From Tritrichomonas musculus (taxonomy: Eukaryota > Parabasalia > Tritrichomonadida > Tritrichomonadidae), in the NCBI GenBank assembly GCA_039105265.1, contig JAPFFF010000001.1:1364001-1428000 (forward strand): 64,000 nt of DNA. The letters run 5' to 3'. Under the pieces are notes generated by a model. It searched no databases. It was not told where the DNA came from and worked only from the letters and a program-made list of their open reading frames with translations. The translations under genes and the position numbers were made by a program. Below, piece after piece: positions 29,745-41,885 of the stretch. Position 1 is the stretch's first letter; the number at the start of each line of letters is the position of its first letter.

Positions 29745-30251
29745 ATGACATCATTTTTTTATGTAGTTAAAATGTTTGATATACATGATCATTCATTAGA
29801 ATTAATTCCAAATAGGCTCAGCGCATTAGTCGAGTTGTCATCATCACAATGGATTGAAACCTTCAAGTTCATCAAAAAAAATATCGACACTATGTTGAAG
29901 GAAAGAATAAAACACACACATTCAAGCTTCACAATAGGTTTAATTGCCACTCGTTTAGTATATCCAAAAACATTCAAAAGTTTTTGCAATTTTTGTACTG
30001 GACAAAAAATTGATGACGAAATTCGTAAAATTGTATCCAATTTGATTTTGTTATTTAGTGATGCAGCATACAAGTTGTATTTGCCTTGTTCAATTGGTTT
30101 ATCTGAAAGTTTGAAAACTTTATCTCATGATATATCTGTAGGATCAAATGGTCAACCATTAAACTTCCATCCAATCGAAAATTATGCACATGAATTTGAG
30201 CTTATATTGAGAGATTTATCTGAAGATGAAGAAACAGATTTATTTGAATAA
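29745..30251 (+). CDS. Hypothetical protein, 168 aa
   Basis: Starts at ATG29745 (MTSFFYVVKMFDIHD); a second Met at 29772 is an equally possible start. Mostly helical, with a conserved-looking centre (SQWIETFKFIKKNIDTML, TFKSFCNFCTGQKI) and an acidic end (LSEDEETDLFE). The FCNFC pair could bind metal, but no further Cys/His pair is close. No membrane helix or known domain recognised. Codon use is like that of neighbouring genes, so I think it is real. Confidence 0.6.
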   Translation: MTSFFYVVKMFDIHDHSLELIPNRLSALVELSSSQWIETFKFIKKNIDTMLKERIKHTHSSFTIGLIATRLVYPKTFKSFCNFCTGQKIDDEIRKIVSNLILLFSDAAYKLYLPCSIGLSESLKTLSHDISVGSNGQPLNFHPIENYAHEFELILRDLSEDEETDLFE

Positions 30252-30611
30252 AGCAAAGTAGAGTTATATTTTTTGAATATTTTATTCATATAATTTTAAT
30301 TATTTTGAATACTTTATTTATTATATATTTTATTAATTTTGAATGCTTTTGTTAGCATTTTAAATTATTTGTAATAATTTCTCAAAATTTTTCAAAATTT
30401 TTTTATCATCAAAAATTTTTAATTTGACTATTTTTTGCAAAATCCCAAATCGCAGTTATAAGAAGACAAAAAATAGAATTGGCCTGCAGCAGTAATTCCG
30501 AGCTGTATATTATAAAATAATGTTAACAAGATAATTGTGTATCAATACAAATATAAAAATCATTCAAACTTTTTGAATGGATCAAATATTTAAAAGGGCA
30601 GACATTATTAA
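30252..30611. other. AT-rich intergenic region with possible initiator
   Basis: A TCATT word about 50 nt before the next ATG could act as an initiator. Otherwise nothing recognised. Confidence 0.35.
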
Positions 30612-32930
30612 ATGCAAGTGGACTTAGACAAATCTTTTGAATTAATGAAACAACTGCACTTTAGTCTTTTGAATTTTATAGATGATCAAGAAAATACCGA
30701 TGAAAAGTTTCTTCAAACAATATTAGATAAATATAAAATTAAAGAGAACAAATATTATCTCATTTCAGTATTACATTTTATCACCAAAATAGCTGATAGT
30801 CATCATCGAAGTAATTGTTTTTTTAATAAATTAGAAAAAATTTTGAAATATCTTCAAAACGAAATCAGACAATATTTAATAAATTCAGAAATATTTAATA
30901 TTTTTAAGAGCAATTATAGAATCCTTTTATTTTTAATCCATGAAAACATTATGACAATTGATCAATATATTGCTGATCAATTGAAAATATATAGTAAAAA
31001 TATTAAATATTTTTGGCCAGAAATCAAAGAATTCATAAAAGATGAATGGATACAAGATTCAAATCAAGTTTTACCTGAAGACTTTGATGAAAAAAGAAAA
31101 ATAGGAGAAAATGATTCACAAATATGCCAATTAATTAGAAAAGATTCAGTTGACGAATTTATTTCATATTGTAAAAAAGAAAAATATCAACTTAATTCAT
31201 TGATTGAATATTCTATTTATGAAACAAATAGTTTTTTGATCAAGAGGGAAAGAGTGACATTAATTGAATATGCAGCATTTTTTGGTTCAATTCAAATTTT
31301 TAAATATATGAGATCCAAAAAAGTAATTGAAAATGATTCACTATACACTTATGCAGTACATGGTAATAATCTAGAAATTATTGATTTGATTGAAAAAAAT
31401 AATCATAAAATGATGAAAAGATCTTGTGAACAGTATTTATTTGAATCACTCCAATTTCATAATAATGAAATGACAAATCACATCAAAAACAAATATTTTT
31501 CAAAAGGAAAATCATTATATATTGAACATTTAATCAAAAAATCCCTTAAAAATCATAATTTGGGCTTTATTGATGCTTCATTAATTAACGAGTCATCTTT
31601 TTTTTATTTAACTCAATATGATTATCCTTTATTTGTTGATATTCTTTTGAAAACAAAGAATATTAATGTAAATGAAAAAGTAATCAGAGTGGTTTTTATT
31701 ATTTTGGTTTAATTATGGCATTAATAGTCAAAAATTTTTGAATGTCATTCAAAGTTTATTCTTAAAATTATGTTTTTAAAAAATGCATTTTAATGAAATT
31801 CAAAATTTGATATATCAATGAAATTAAACAATATATGTTTCATAAAACTGCATTATATGGTGCTGTAATGAAAGAAAATATGGAAATCGTTAAACTTTTA
31901 TTAGCTGATGAAAAAACTGATGTTAATATTCTTTGCATTTCAACATTTCTTATTTTTATAAAATTAAAATATGTCAATATAAATTACATTCAATATTTAA
32001 TAATTCAATGAAGTTCAAATTTGAATTATTTTATTACATTCTAAAATTCTTTTTAAACACAATCATAAATCATTTTTTTTTATATAATTCAAAAGAAAAT
32101 TTTTAAATGAAATTATGTTTGATTTTATGAATACAATTTAAAGACATTTTTTTCCAATTACATTAGAATACATTACTTTTAATTGCATTTATCTTCATTT
32201 TTTTCCAATGGAATTTCAAATAAATAAAATGCATAGCATTTTGAATAAAATATTTCAATTACATTTAAAAATACTCATTTAAATGAAATTTTCACTAAAA
32301 ACACTTAATGATATTGGTGAAATAATATTTTGATAATATTCACCATCAATCATTTCAATTATGTTCTTATTCAAATTGTCGAATTTCGTTTAATTTTAAT
32401 TGTTTAAATGAAATTCATACTTAAATGTTTGATCATGTTTATAAGTCAATTTTTTTCATAAAATTCTCAAAAGATTTTTTCAAATAAAATTTAAAAATAT
32501 ATAATTTTACGAAATTGCATTTCATTGTTTTAATGAAATTATTTGTACATTTTATAAAACAGCTTTATATGTTGCTGTTGAAAAAGGAAACATTGATATT
32601 ATAAATCTTTTATTGGCAAATGAAAAACTTGACATTAATATTCTAAATGTCATAAATTGGTCATATGGAGATGATTCAATTTGTTTTTATATTTTTCTAA
32701 TAAAAAAACTGTGTTGCATCTGGCTGTTGAAAAAGGCAATCTTAAAATTATTAAACTTTTACTACAAGATAAAAATATTGATATCAATGCTCTAGACGAT
32801 ATTTCGAATATGTTTTATTGAATAAAATTATAATTGTTTTTCTGATGATTATGAAAAAATTTCTTTATGAAAAAGACCTATCGATTATACTAGAGATATT
32901 GAAATATTGAAATTACTCAATCATTTTTAA
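30612..32930 (+). CDS. DUF3447-ankyrin protein, repeats split by four spacers
   Basis: The open block 30612-31682 (357 codons) holds the DUF3447-type N-terminal domain of trichomonad ankyrin proteins: SHHRSNCFFNKLEKIL, the GENDSQICQLIRKDSVDEF motif, IEYAAFFGSIQIFKYM, and a first ankyrin unit ending NINVNEKV. Further units follow as isolated open segments: 31844-31936 (31 codons), 32556-32648 (31), 32705-32800 (32) and a terminal half-repeat 32874-32930 ending in TAA. All begin at the (K)T(A/V)L codons of the repeat and end three or four codons after D(V/I)N. The spacers of 161, 619, 56 and 73 bp are AT-rich and contain stops, and most are not multiples of three. Joined, they give 469 residues with a regular ankyrin array. 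If unspliced, the protein would stop at 31710 (366 aa). Confidence 0.7.
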
Positions 32931-33800
32931 AATGCTTTAATAAATCACTTTTATTATTATAAGTAAATTGTTTATTGATTGAAATATTTTTGCATATTAT
33001 CTTTAAAATATATTTCAATTTTTGAAAACTTTATCTTTCTTTTTTTATTATTGTATCAGTTTACCATTTATCATAGTGATTGAATTACCATTAATGAGTA
33101 AACTTATACCTAAAGATTTACTTTTAGATATATCATTAATATCTTTTATTTGGAATTTTTGTTAAAATGAAGAATACCTTAGCATGTCTTGGGTTACATA
33201 TAACGTAATATTAATAAAACATTGGCATGATCAATAACTGTAAATTATTGAACAGTAGTATATGTTTGTTATTATTGATTGAGTTTTAGGAGAATATGAC
33301 TCTATAAATAAAGGAAAAAATAAAATGAAAAGAAGATTTTGGTTTTGTCTTTTATCAGAATTTGCAAAATCTTTCTCAAACTTTTTAAATTGAACTCTAA
33401 ATCATTCAATTTAAATTGAAACATTGAGTAAGCATTTCCTAAAAGATATTATAATTTAGTAAATAAATTGGGAAATTATAATTAAAATGTTGAAAAAAAA
33501 ATTTTTTTGTTAAAAATAAAAAAAAATCGTAAATTTTTGATAGATTTTTAAATAGATTTTTTTTTTCAATAGACATTCAATATTCAATGAGACGACCAAA
33601 CTTTTTATGAAGAGAACCACATAAAAATTAAAAAGAGAACCACTTAAACTTCATTTTTAACTAATATTATCATATATAATGTTATAATTTATAATTAATA
33701 AATCTTTGTAATATTTAAATTTGAATAGCTATTCAAATTGACTTGAAAGGCTATTTTGATCAAAAAATCGTAAAAAAAAGTAATATCACTTTTATTTTTG
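32931..33800. other. AT-rich intergenic region, about 870 bp
   Basis: No ORF with coding character, RNA gene or repeat recognised. Confidence 0.4.
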
Positions 33801-34685
33801 ATGAATAAATCAAAGGTTTACTTTACCAAAGAAATTAAACCAGAAAGTTTGGTAAAAATTTATGAAATGTTGTGAAGAGAACTTAAAGGAAAAGTTTGCG
33901 TTAAAATATCGACTGGTGAACCAGTTGGGCACAACTTTCTTGATCCAAATCTCATAAAGAATCTAGTGAATAAGCTTAATGGCACAATTTGTGAATGTCT
34001 TACTGCATATGTTGGAAAGCGAAACACTTTGAAAGATCATTTGCAAACTTTTGAAGATCATGAATAAATCAATTGCGCCATGCGATTTGTTAGATGAAAA
34101 TGGAACAATCAAGCTTCCAGTTACTGGCGTAAAGCATCTTCAAGGTTACAATATTGTTGGATCTCATCTTAAAAACTACGATTCAACACTTGTTCTCTCT
34201 CACTTCAAAGGCCACGCAATTGAAGGCTTTGGTGGAGCTCTCAAGAACATGAGTATTGGATTTGCTTCAAGGAAAAAACATGGATTCATACTGGTGGAAA
34301 AAATACCATCGTTAAAGATATTTGGAAGAACGTTGCCCCACAAGATAACTTTCTTGAAAGTATGGCAGAAGCATGTCAATCAGTCATTGATTATTTCAAG
34401 CCAGAAAATATTGCATACATTAATGTTGCAAACAAAATGTCTATCGATTGTGACTGCGATCCAAATCCACACCCACCAGAATTAGCTGACATTGAAATTT
34501 TTGCCTCACTTGATCCAGTTGCCATTGATCAGTGCTGCTATGATGCAGTCATGAATTCTCTAGATCCAGGGAAAAAATCACTAATCAATAGAATGAAAGA
34601 GAAACACGCAATCTATACAGTTGAAGAAGCTCATAGATTAGGATTAGGATCAAGAGAATATGAAATTATCAATATTGATAATTAA
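33801..34685 (+). pseudogene. DUF362-family protein gene, broken
   Basis: The translated pieces follow a DUF362 protein from end to end: MNKSKVYFTKEI, GKVCVKISTGEPVGHNFLDP, ICECLTAYVGKRNT, GYNIVGSHLKNYDSTLVLSH, KGHAIEGFGGALKNMSIG, INVANKMSIDCDCDPNPHP, IFASLDPVAIDQCCYD, and EEAHRLGLGSREYE. The family is mostly bacterial, often linked to Fe-S clusters, which suggests acquisition by lateral transfer in the trichomonad ancestry. An in-frame TGA occurs at 33873-33875, and the frame changes near 34065 and again near 34280-34330. With three breaks in about 290 codons it is very likely dead, though the last about 107 codons remain open. Confidence 0.8.
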
Positions 34686-35273
34686 AAAGTTAAATTTCTT
34701 CTTAATATTTATTTTTTAACTCATTTATAATATCAAAAATAAATTAAAGTTGGCCAAATTTTGATAGTAGAATTTTAGTACATTATAATTTTATATAAAA
34801 TTTTCATTTTTTTAAAAACATTATCTTAAAAATATACAATGGTTTTATTTAATGAAATTGCTTGGTATATCAAGATACTCTTTGAAGATTAAAATTCAAT
34901 TCATTTATATTTGTTAATAATGAATCAATTGAATTTTATTCAATAATTTGAAAGGTTTATATGAAATTTGAAATAAAATTGACCAATCGTAAAATTATTT
35001 CAAATAATGAGTGGTCACTTTTGGTGAAAATTGTAATAAATGAATAGTATCAAATGATAAAAGATAATTTATTCAATTTTTATCAAATAATTCATTCAAT
35101 TTCGATAATTTATGAATAAAATATATCAAAATTCATATTATTATCAATTATTGATTGAGATTATAATATAACATTATCAAATAAAGATAAATTTTGAAGG
35201 TAAATAATAAAGAGAAATTAACTACCTCACGAATGACAACATAGTTCATTTTTATTTAATACAATTATACCAA
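34686..35273. other. Upstream flank of beta-amylase copy 2
   Basis: Positions 34939-35112 match 14138-14311 upstream of copy 1. Between 35113 and the ATG is about 160 bp that copy 1 lacks and that should contain the native transcription start. Confidence 0.75.
35246..35250 (+). promoter_or_regulatory. Possible initiator TCATT of beta-amylase copy 2
   Basis: TCATT matches TCAY(T/A), 23 nt upstream of the ATG. It lies in the stretch missing from the copy-1 locus. Confidence 0.35.
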
Positions 35274-36629
35274 ATGAAAGTAAACAATTGCAAAGAAAAT
35301 AGATGCAACGTTTATGTGATGGCTCCTCTCGATGTCATCAATGAAGAAGGGAAACCGTCTTACTTAAACAAATTCAGGAATTGGTGTTCACAATTGAAAG
35401 AAGGAGGAATTGATGGAGTTATGATTGATGTATGGTGGGGACTTGTTGAAAGAACCGAAAAGAAATATCGATGGAATGGATACGATCAAGTTTTCAAAGT
35501 CATGCACAGAATTGGTCTGAAAATTCTTCCAGTTTTGAGTTTCCATCAATGCAGTGGCAATATTGGTGACACAGTTCATATTCCAATTCCAAAATTTGTG
35601 TTTGAACATGAAGCTAAACCTTATTTTGTTGACCGATTCAATCAAATCAACGATGAATACATCTCATTCTCATATGACAATGTCAAACTTGGAGAAAGGA
35701 CGCCACTCGAAATGTATCGAGATTTCATGATCAATTTCAATCAGCATTTTCAAAAGTACGTCAAATGCAAAACAATCTCAAAGATAGAGGTAGGACTCGG
35801 CCCATGTGGTGAACTTCGTTATCCTTCATATCTTCTATCAAGATGGGAATATCCAGCGAGTGGCTCATTCCAATGCTATGATGAAATGTTCAAAGAAATG
35901 TTTATTAAAGACGCTAAAGAGTCAGGTCATCCAGAATGGACATCGCCACCTACAGACATTGGAGACAATTACAATGTGTATCCAGGTGGTTCAACATTCT
36001 GGAGTACAGGATACGAGACAGAATATGGAAAATTCTTCTTAAAATGGTATTCAGAAAAACTGATTGAACACGGACGAAGCATCTTGAGAACAGCACGAAA
36101 AGTTTTCCCAAAAACAGAAATCTCAGGGAAAGTTGCAGGAATTCATTGGCAATATCTGAATGAAACAAGAAGTGCAGAAGCAACAGCAGGATACTATAAC
36201 ACGAATGGTAATGATGGTTATTCAGATATTGCTAGAATGTTCAAAGAAGAAGACATCGATTTTTGTTTCACATGTCTTGAAATGAGAGGCCAAGACAAAT
36301 ACTCATCATCAGCTCCAGAAAGTCTTGTGAATGACGTCTTTGAAACCACTATTAAAAATGGACTCAAATTTGAAGGAGAGAATGCGATTGAGTGTTATGA
36401 TGGTGAAGCATACAACCAAATTTTGAAATGGAAAAACAAAGGAATGAAAGAATTCACATTTCTGAGAATGACAGACAAATTGATGAACAATGAAAAAACA
36501 TGGACAGAATTCATCAAATTCACAGAACAAATGCATTATTCATCCACTCAATCGGAAGAAGAAGAATCATATTCAGAAAAAGAAAGTGACGAATACTATT
36601 TTTTGAATTGTGAATATAACTTATTATAG
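35274..36629 (+). CDS. Beta-amylase, copy 2 (intact)
   Basis: A 451-residue GH14 enzyme that hydrolyses alpha-1,4-glucan from non-reducing ends to maltose. It has an ATG start (MKVNNCKENRCNVYVMAPLD), signature HQCSGNIGD, active-site segment GPCGELRYPSY with catalytic Glu180, and TCLEM with Glu336. The C-terminal tail is acidic and Ser/Glu-rich (STQSEEEESYSEKESDEY). Length is that of a single GH14 barrel without a starch-binding domain. No clear signal peptide, so intracellular glycogen use or unconventional secretion are both possible. About 105 bp of 3' flank is also shared with copy 1. Confidence 0.95.
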   Translation: MKVNNCKENRCNVYVMAPLDVINEEGKPSYLNKFRNWCSQLKEGGIDGVMIDVWWGLVERTEKKYRWNGYDQVFKVMHRIGLKILPVLSFHQCSGNIGDTVHIPIPKFVFEHEAKPYFVDRFNQINDEYISFSYDNVKLGERTPLEMYRDFMINFNQHFQKYVKCKTISKIEVGLGPCGELRYPSYLLSRWEYPASGSFQCYDEMFKEMFIKDAKESGHPEWTSPPTDIGDNYNVYPGGSTFWSTGYETEYGKFFLKWYSEKLIEHGRSILRTARKVFPKTEISGKVAGIHWQYLNETRSAEATAGYYNTNGNDGYSDIARMFKEEDIDFCFTCLEMRGQDKYSSSAPESLVNDVFETTIKNGLKFEGENAIECYDGEAYNQILKWKNKGMKEFTFLRMTDKLMNNEKTWTEFIKFTEQMHYSSTQSEEEESYSEKESDEYYFLNCEYNLL

Positions 36630-36741
36630 AAATTATATAGATAGAGATATATATTAATAAATATAGAGTCTAATAAAGTGCCTTTAACATATTTAATGAT
36701 CATATAAGATAAAAAGAGATAAAGTGCTTTTAATTATATTG

Positions 36742-36819
36742 ATTTTTTGCTCTCAAATCGCCAATTTTGGGGCCTTTCTCAAAATGGCAATTTTTTGCTC
36801 TCAAATCGCCAATTTTGGG
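36742..36819 (+). repeat. Two 30-bp direct repeats
   Basis: The word containing TTTTTTGCTCTCAAATCGCC occurs at 36742-36771 and again at 36790-36819, with an 18-bp spacer in which AATGGCAATTTT is partly related. A short local duplication between genes; function unknown. Confidence 0.7.
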
Positions 36820-37067
36820 ACCTCAAAATTGAGAAAGCAAATTTTCTTTTAAAAAAATTTAAGAGTGTAGTTTATTTTTCAACATCTCATCATCTTTTTT
36901 ATACCAAAAAGTTTTGTTCATATATTTATTCAAAAATGAGAAGATTATATAATCTGTGTAAAATCCTCAGAAAAGTTTACCCTTAAAATAAAAAAACGAC
37001 TATAAAGGCGAATTTTACCATAAAATTTCACCATTAAATTCAAAATATCAAATTTAACAATAAATTA

Positions 37068-40000
37068 ATGGAGATTCAACAATATATAGACAAAATAAAG
37101 TCTATTCAAGACAAACTTATGGAATTTATTGACAATTCAGATAATGAATCAGAATCTTTCGATAATTTCAAGCATTTGCTAGAAAGTAAAAATATCATAA
37201 GCGATAAACACGATTTAAAATTATTTCTTTATCTTCTTTCAAGTATTACCAATAATTATAAGCGTGGACCAAATTTCTTCCAGAAAATTGAATCAATATT
37301 ATCATTTTATAAAAATCAAATCCAATCTTATTTCACGAATTCTGAAATTTACCAAATATTTAAAATGAACAATCGAAATCTATTATCTTTGATTAACGTG
37401 GGCATTTTAAACTTAAGTGATGTTAATGACAATGAATATTTTACATCTGAAAACAAAGAAAAATGTGAAAAAGGCGAAAATGATTTACTTTTATGTGAAT
37501 TAATTCGAAATGATTCAGTAGAACAATTTATCCAATATGTTAATCAAACAATTTATCCACTTTCCAGCCGAATAGACGAATCAATTTATGAAACAAATAC
37601 TTTTTTATATAATAAATGTCCCACAGTTATTGAATATTCAGCATTTTTTGGATCAATTAAAATATTCAATTATTTGAAAATGAATAATGTTCAATTAACA
37701 CCTTCTTTATGGATTTATGCAATTCATTCAAATAATCCTGATTTGATTCATATTCTAGAACAAAGTAAAATTGTGCCTGAAGACAAAACATATAAAAAAT
37801 GTCTTGAAGAAGCAATTAAATGTCATCATAATGCTATTGCCAATTATATTTATGATAATTTGTTAAAAAATCAGGATGAAAACTTCTGTTTGTCAAAAGC
37901 TGTCAAATATTATAATTTCGAATTCATTTCAAATAATAAAAATCAATTAATTTTTAAAAATGTATGCAAATATGATTATTTCAATCTTGTTCAACTTCTT
38001 TTACAAAAAATGGATTTCGATGTGAATCAATATTATATAAAAATTTTAAGATATTTTGGTTTTTTAATGAAGTTTTGATGTCAATTTTTTTTTGAATGAT
38101 ATTTTTTATTATTTATTTTTCAAATAAAATTTTTTATTTTTTTTTTAAATAAAACGGCTTTTAATGTGGCTGTTGAAAATGACAAATTAGAAATTGTTCA
38201 ACTTTTATTATCATGCGAAAAAATTGATTTCAACATACCAAATATTCTAAATTATTTTTGATTTATCTAATTCAAACTCATTTTTTAATTACATTTAAAT
38301 TCATTTTCAAATAAAATTAAATCTTTTAGTTTTCTTATAAAATTTTAATTTTCATGATTTAAAACAATTATTATTTATTTTATTAATGCAATTTTAAAAT
38401 CAACCATTTCAATATAATTTGAAATAAACGTTTTTTAATTCAATTAATGATTTTATATTTAAATGAAATATGAAATCATTTATTTAAGTTATATTCATTT
38501 TATAATTGTAATTATGTTTTATATTTTTGATTTTAATAAAATTTTAGATATCCTGCTTTTTATGATGTTCAATTTTAAGTATTTTTAATGACATTCCAAT
38601 CAAAATTTATTGAATAATATTCAACCAAAATTATTTTTTTTATCCAATTTACGATTAATATTCTTTTAATAACATTTTTAAAATGCTTTTTAAAATAGAG
38701 TTATGACTTTTTTATTCATAAAACTGCATTTTATATTGCTGTTGAAAAATCTAATTTTGAAATGATTAAACTTTTATTTACTTGTGATAAAATTGATTTT
38801 AATAAGTGTTGTGTTTTAATAACATTTTGTTTTTTATTATATTTGAAATAAAAATTATAAATTGGATTATAATTCAAGCATTTCAATTGGATTTTAACTA
38901 TTCTATGTTTTAATACAATTAAAAAAAAACATTTAAATAATATTTTGGTCGTCACCATTTTCATGGCATTTTAAATTGCATTTTAAAATGAAATTTCACT
39001 TTTTATTATTTATGAAATTTTTTATATAATGTTTTTAAATTATGTTAAAATATATAAATTTAGATGCAATTTCGAATATATTTTAATAGAATTACAGTCA
39101 ATTGATTTTATGTAATTTTAATATTAAAAAAATTTATCCTATTTCAAAGTTAAATTTTTTATAACATTTATATCAAATTTTTATATCAAGTTTCATAAAT
39201 ATTTATTGAATATAGCACCATTACATTTTGCGATGGAACAAAAAAATGAAGAGATGATAAAACTTTTGTTATCAAATAAAAAGACAAATCCTAATATTAT
39301 ACGTGTTTTCAATGTTTTTTATTTCCTCATGTAGTTTCATATAAAAACAAGTATTTTTTATATTCCAAATTAAGATTATTAATGTAATTTTAAAATAAAA
39401 ATTTGAATAAGGTTTATTTTTTATTATTTTAATTGGATTTACAATTAAATTTTCTTTAATAGCGTTTCATTTAATAAATTTATAATGCAATTAAAATTTG
39501 ATTAAACGTTATTTATAAATCACCTCTAAATATTGCAATAAATGATAATAATATTGAAATGGTAAAACTTTTACTATCAAGATCTGATATTAATATAAAT
39601 TATGCCAGCATTTTTAAAAAAATACAATTTTTAATTATATTTCAATTTAAGAATTGTAATAACATTTTCAATATAAATTTTTTTTAACTTTGTTTTATAT
39701 TATATGATTTCATCCAATTTGTGAAAATTAATTTTCTGATGGCGTTTAAAATCAATATCATTTTAATGAAATTTTTCAAAAAATTATTTTTATTATATTT
39801 TGATTTTTAGGCTTAAGTTACACCATTAATTGAAGCTGCTGAAAAAGGAAATCCTGACATTTTCCAACTTTTATTAAATCATAAAAATATTGATGTAAAC
39901 AAACCAAAAATTTTCAAATACTTTATTTGTGAAATTCACACAAATTAAAATTATAAATTGGATTCAAAATTGAATATTTGAATAACATTTTAAATTTATT

Positions 40001-41649
40001 ATTTGAACTCTGTTTTTTTAGTTTTTATTTCAAATGACATTTTAAAAAATTAATTTTTAATGACATTCAAATATTTATTATTCAATTATATTTAAAATCA
40101 TATTTTCTTTAAATTCTATTTTGATGCATTATTTCCAATGAAATTTGAATATATATATATTAATGATATTTAATGCAAAAAATTGTTATGAAATTATTCT
40201 TTTTGATTTATGAAACAGCTTTAACTATCGCGGTTAGACAAAATAACGTAAAAATAGTTCAACTTTTAGTAAATTTCGAAGGAATAGATATTAATAGTAA
40301 ACTTATTTTTATTTATAAGTTTTTTAATAAAATTGGAAATCAACTTTTTTTATTACATTTCAATATTTAATATTTAAATCACATTTATCAACATAAAAAT
40401 TTGAATGCAATTAACATATAAATATGTTTATCACGTTTCAAATATAAAATATTGAATGGAATTTTAAATTCATTTTATTTATTGCATTTTTAAAAATAAA
40501 AATTAATTGCATTTTTTAGAAAATATTTTTCATTCAATTTCAATTACAATTTTTTAATTCAATTTTAATCTTAACTTTTTTATTACATTTCAAATTGAGT
40601 TAAATGAAATTGTTTTCAGTATTTCATCATACAGCATTGAATTTTGCAATCAAAAATGGTAATGTTGTAATTGTAAAACTTTTATTATCACATCCCAAAA
40701 TCGATGTAAATCTCCCAGATATTTTCTTTTAAATTATTTTCTTCATATAATTTGCAATTATATTTTTTTTAATTCAATTTTATGTTAAATGTTTTGATTG
40801 GATTTGAATTATTAATTTTTTTAATCCCATTTTAATTGAAAATTTTCAATTCTATTTACAATTAATTAATTCAATAAAATTTCAGAAAATAATATTTTTT
40901 TATTCAATTTTGCAATAGTTGATTTAAATAAAATTCATAAAATTTTATTTAAAATATCATTTGCATTGATGTTAATTAATTACATTTCATATTTAAATTA
41001 TTTATTGTATTTTAAAAAATTTAGTATTTTTAATAGAATTCTTATTCACAATTTTCTATCCAATTTCAAATTTTATGCAATGGATAGTATTTTATAGTAT
41101 TTTATCATTTATGATATTTAATACCAAATAATTCAATGATATTCATTTTTTACGTGTCTTTTGACATTTTTATTTTAATTTAGAATGAAATTTAAAAATA
41201 AAAAAATTTTTAACCCCCCATTATATCTTGCCGTTTCAAATCAAAATGTTGAAATAGTTAAACTTTTATTATCACGTGATGATATTGATGTAAATAAGCC
41301 TAAAATTTCCAAAAAAAAAATAATTTTAATAAAATTAAATAAGAATTTTAATTACATTTAAATTAATTATTTTGAATGGAATTTGAAATCATAGTTTAAA
41401 ATAAAATTTTTTTTTGGTTTTGAATATTACACCGTTGCATAAAGCTGTAATGTTGCAAAATCTTGATATCGTCAAACTTTTATTACAAATTAAAAAAATC
41501 AATGTTGATGCTAAAGACAGCATTTGCGCTTTAAATTGTTGAATGAAATTTTTATTCTGATTCTTTATGGTTTTAATAATTATTTATGAAATAGACCAAT
41601 TGGCCTTGCAAAGGATGAAAAAATAATATCCTTGCTAGAAGGTTATTAA
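37068..41649 (+). CDS. DUF3447-ankyrin protein, repeats split by ten spacers
   Basis: The open block 37068-38036 (323 codons) has the DUF3447 head (NYKRGPNFFQKIESIL, KGENDLLLCELIRNDSVEQF, IEYSAFFGSIKIFNYLKM, CHHNAIANYI) and the first ankyrin unit (FDVNQYY). Nine further ankyrin units of exactly 31 codons each are open at 38151-38243, 38720-38812, 39212-39304, 39517-39609, 39817-39909, 40212-40304, 40628-40720, 41212-41304 and 41426-41518. A terminal half-repeat 41593-41649 (RPIGLAKDEKIISLLEGY) carries the stop. Spacers are 74-491 bp, AT-rich, with stops. Joined, the product is 620 residues with a 31-residue repeat period. If unspliced, translation stops at 38076 (336 aa). Known trichomonad splice signals are not seen. 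Confidence 0.7.
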
Positions 41650-41885
41650 AAAATTAGTAAACATCATTTCTTAGCAATTTTTTTTATGTATTAAGATTTA
41701 TTGTGTTTTTGAAATATGAAAAAAATGAAAATAAAGGTATTCAAATAGAAATTTACAAGTAATTTATGCTTGTTAATCAATGCATTTATCGAGAACACAC
41801 AGGCGGAGGAGTAGAAGAATATATCTATTTAACAATTGCATGATATCAAAAAAGTGACATTTGTCACTTTTGGCCCTTGAGCAAT

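Noticed and set aside
30612-41649. Canonical trichomonad introns in the ankyrin genes
   Set aside because: I looked for GTAYGT and ACTAACACACAG at the spacer ends and did not find them, so I do not claim ordinary introns.
30612-41649. Simple pseudogenes with random AT expansion
   Set aside because: All repeat segments keep exact length and frame, and the interruptions are at one boundary; random decay would hit the repeats too. Still listed as the main alternative to test.
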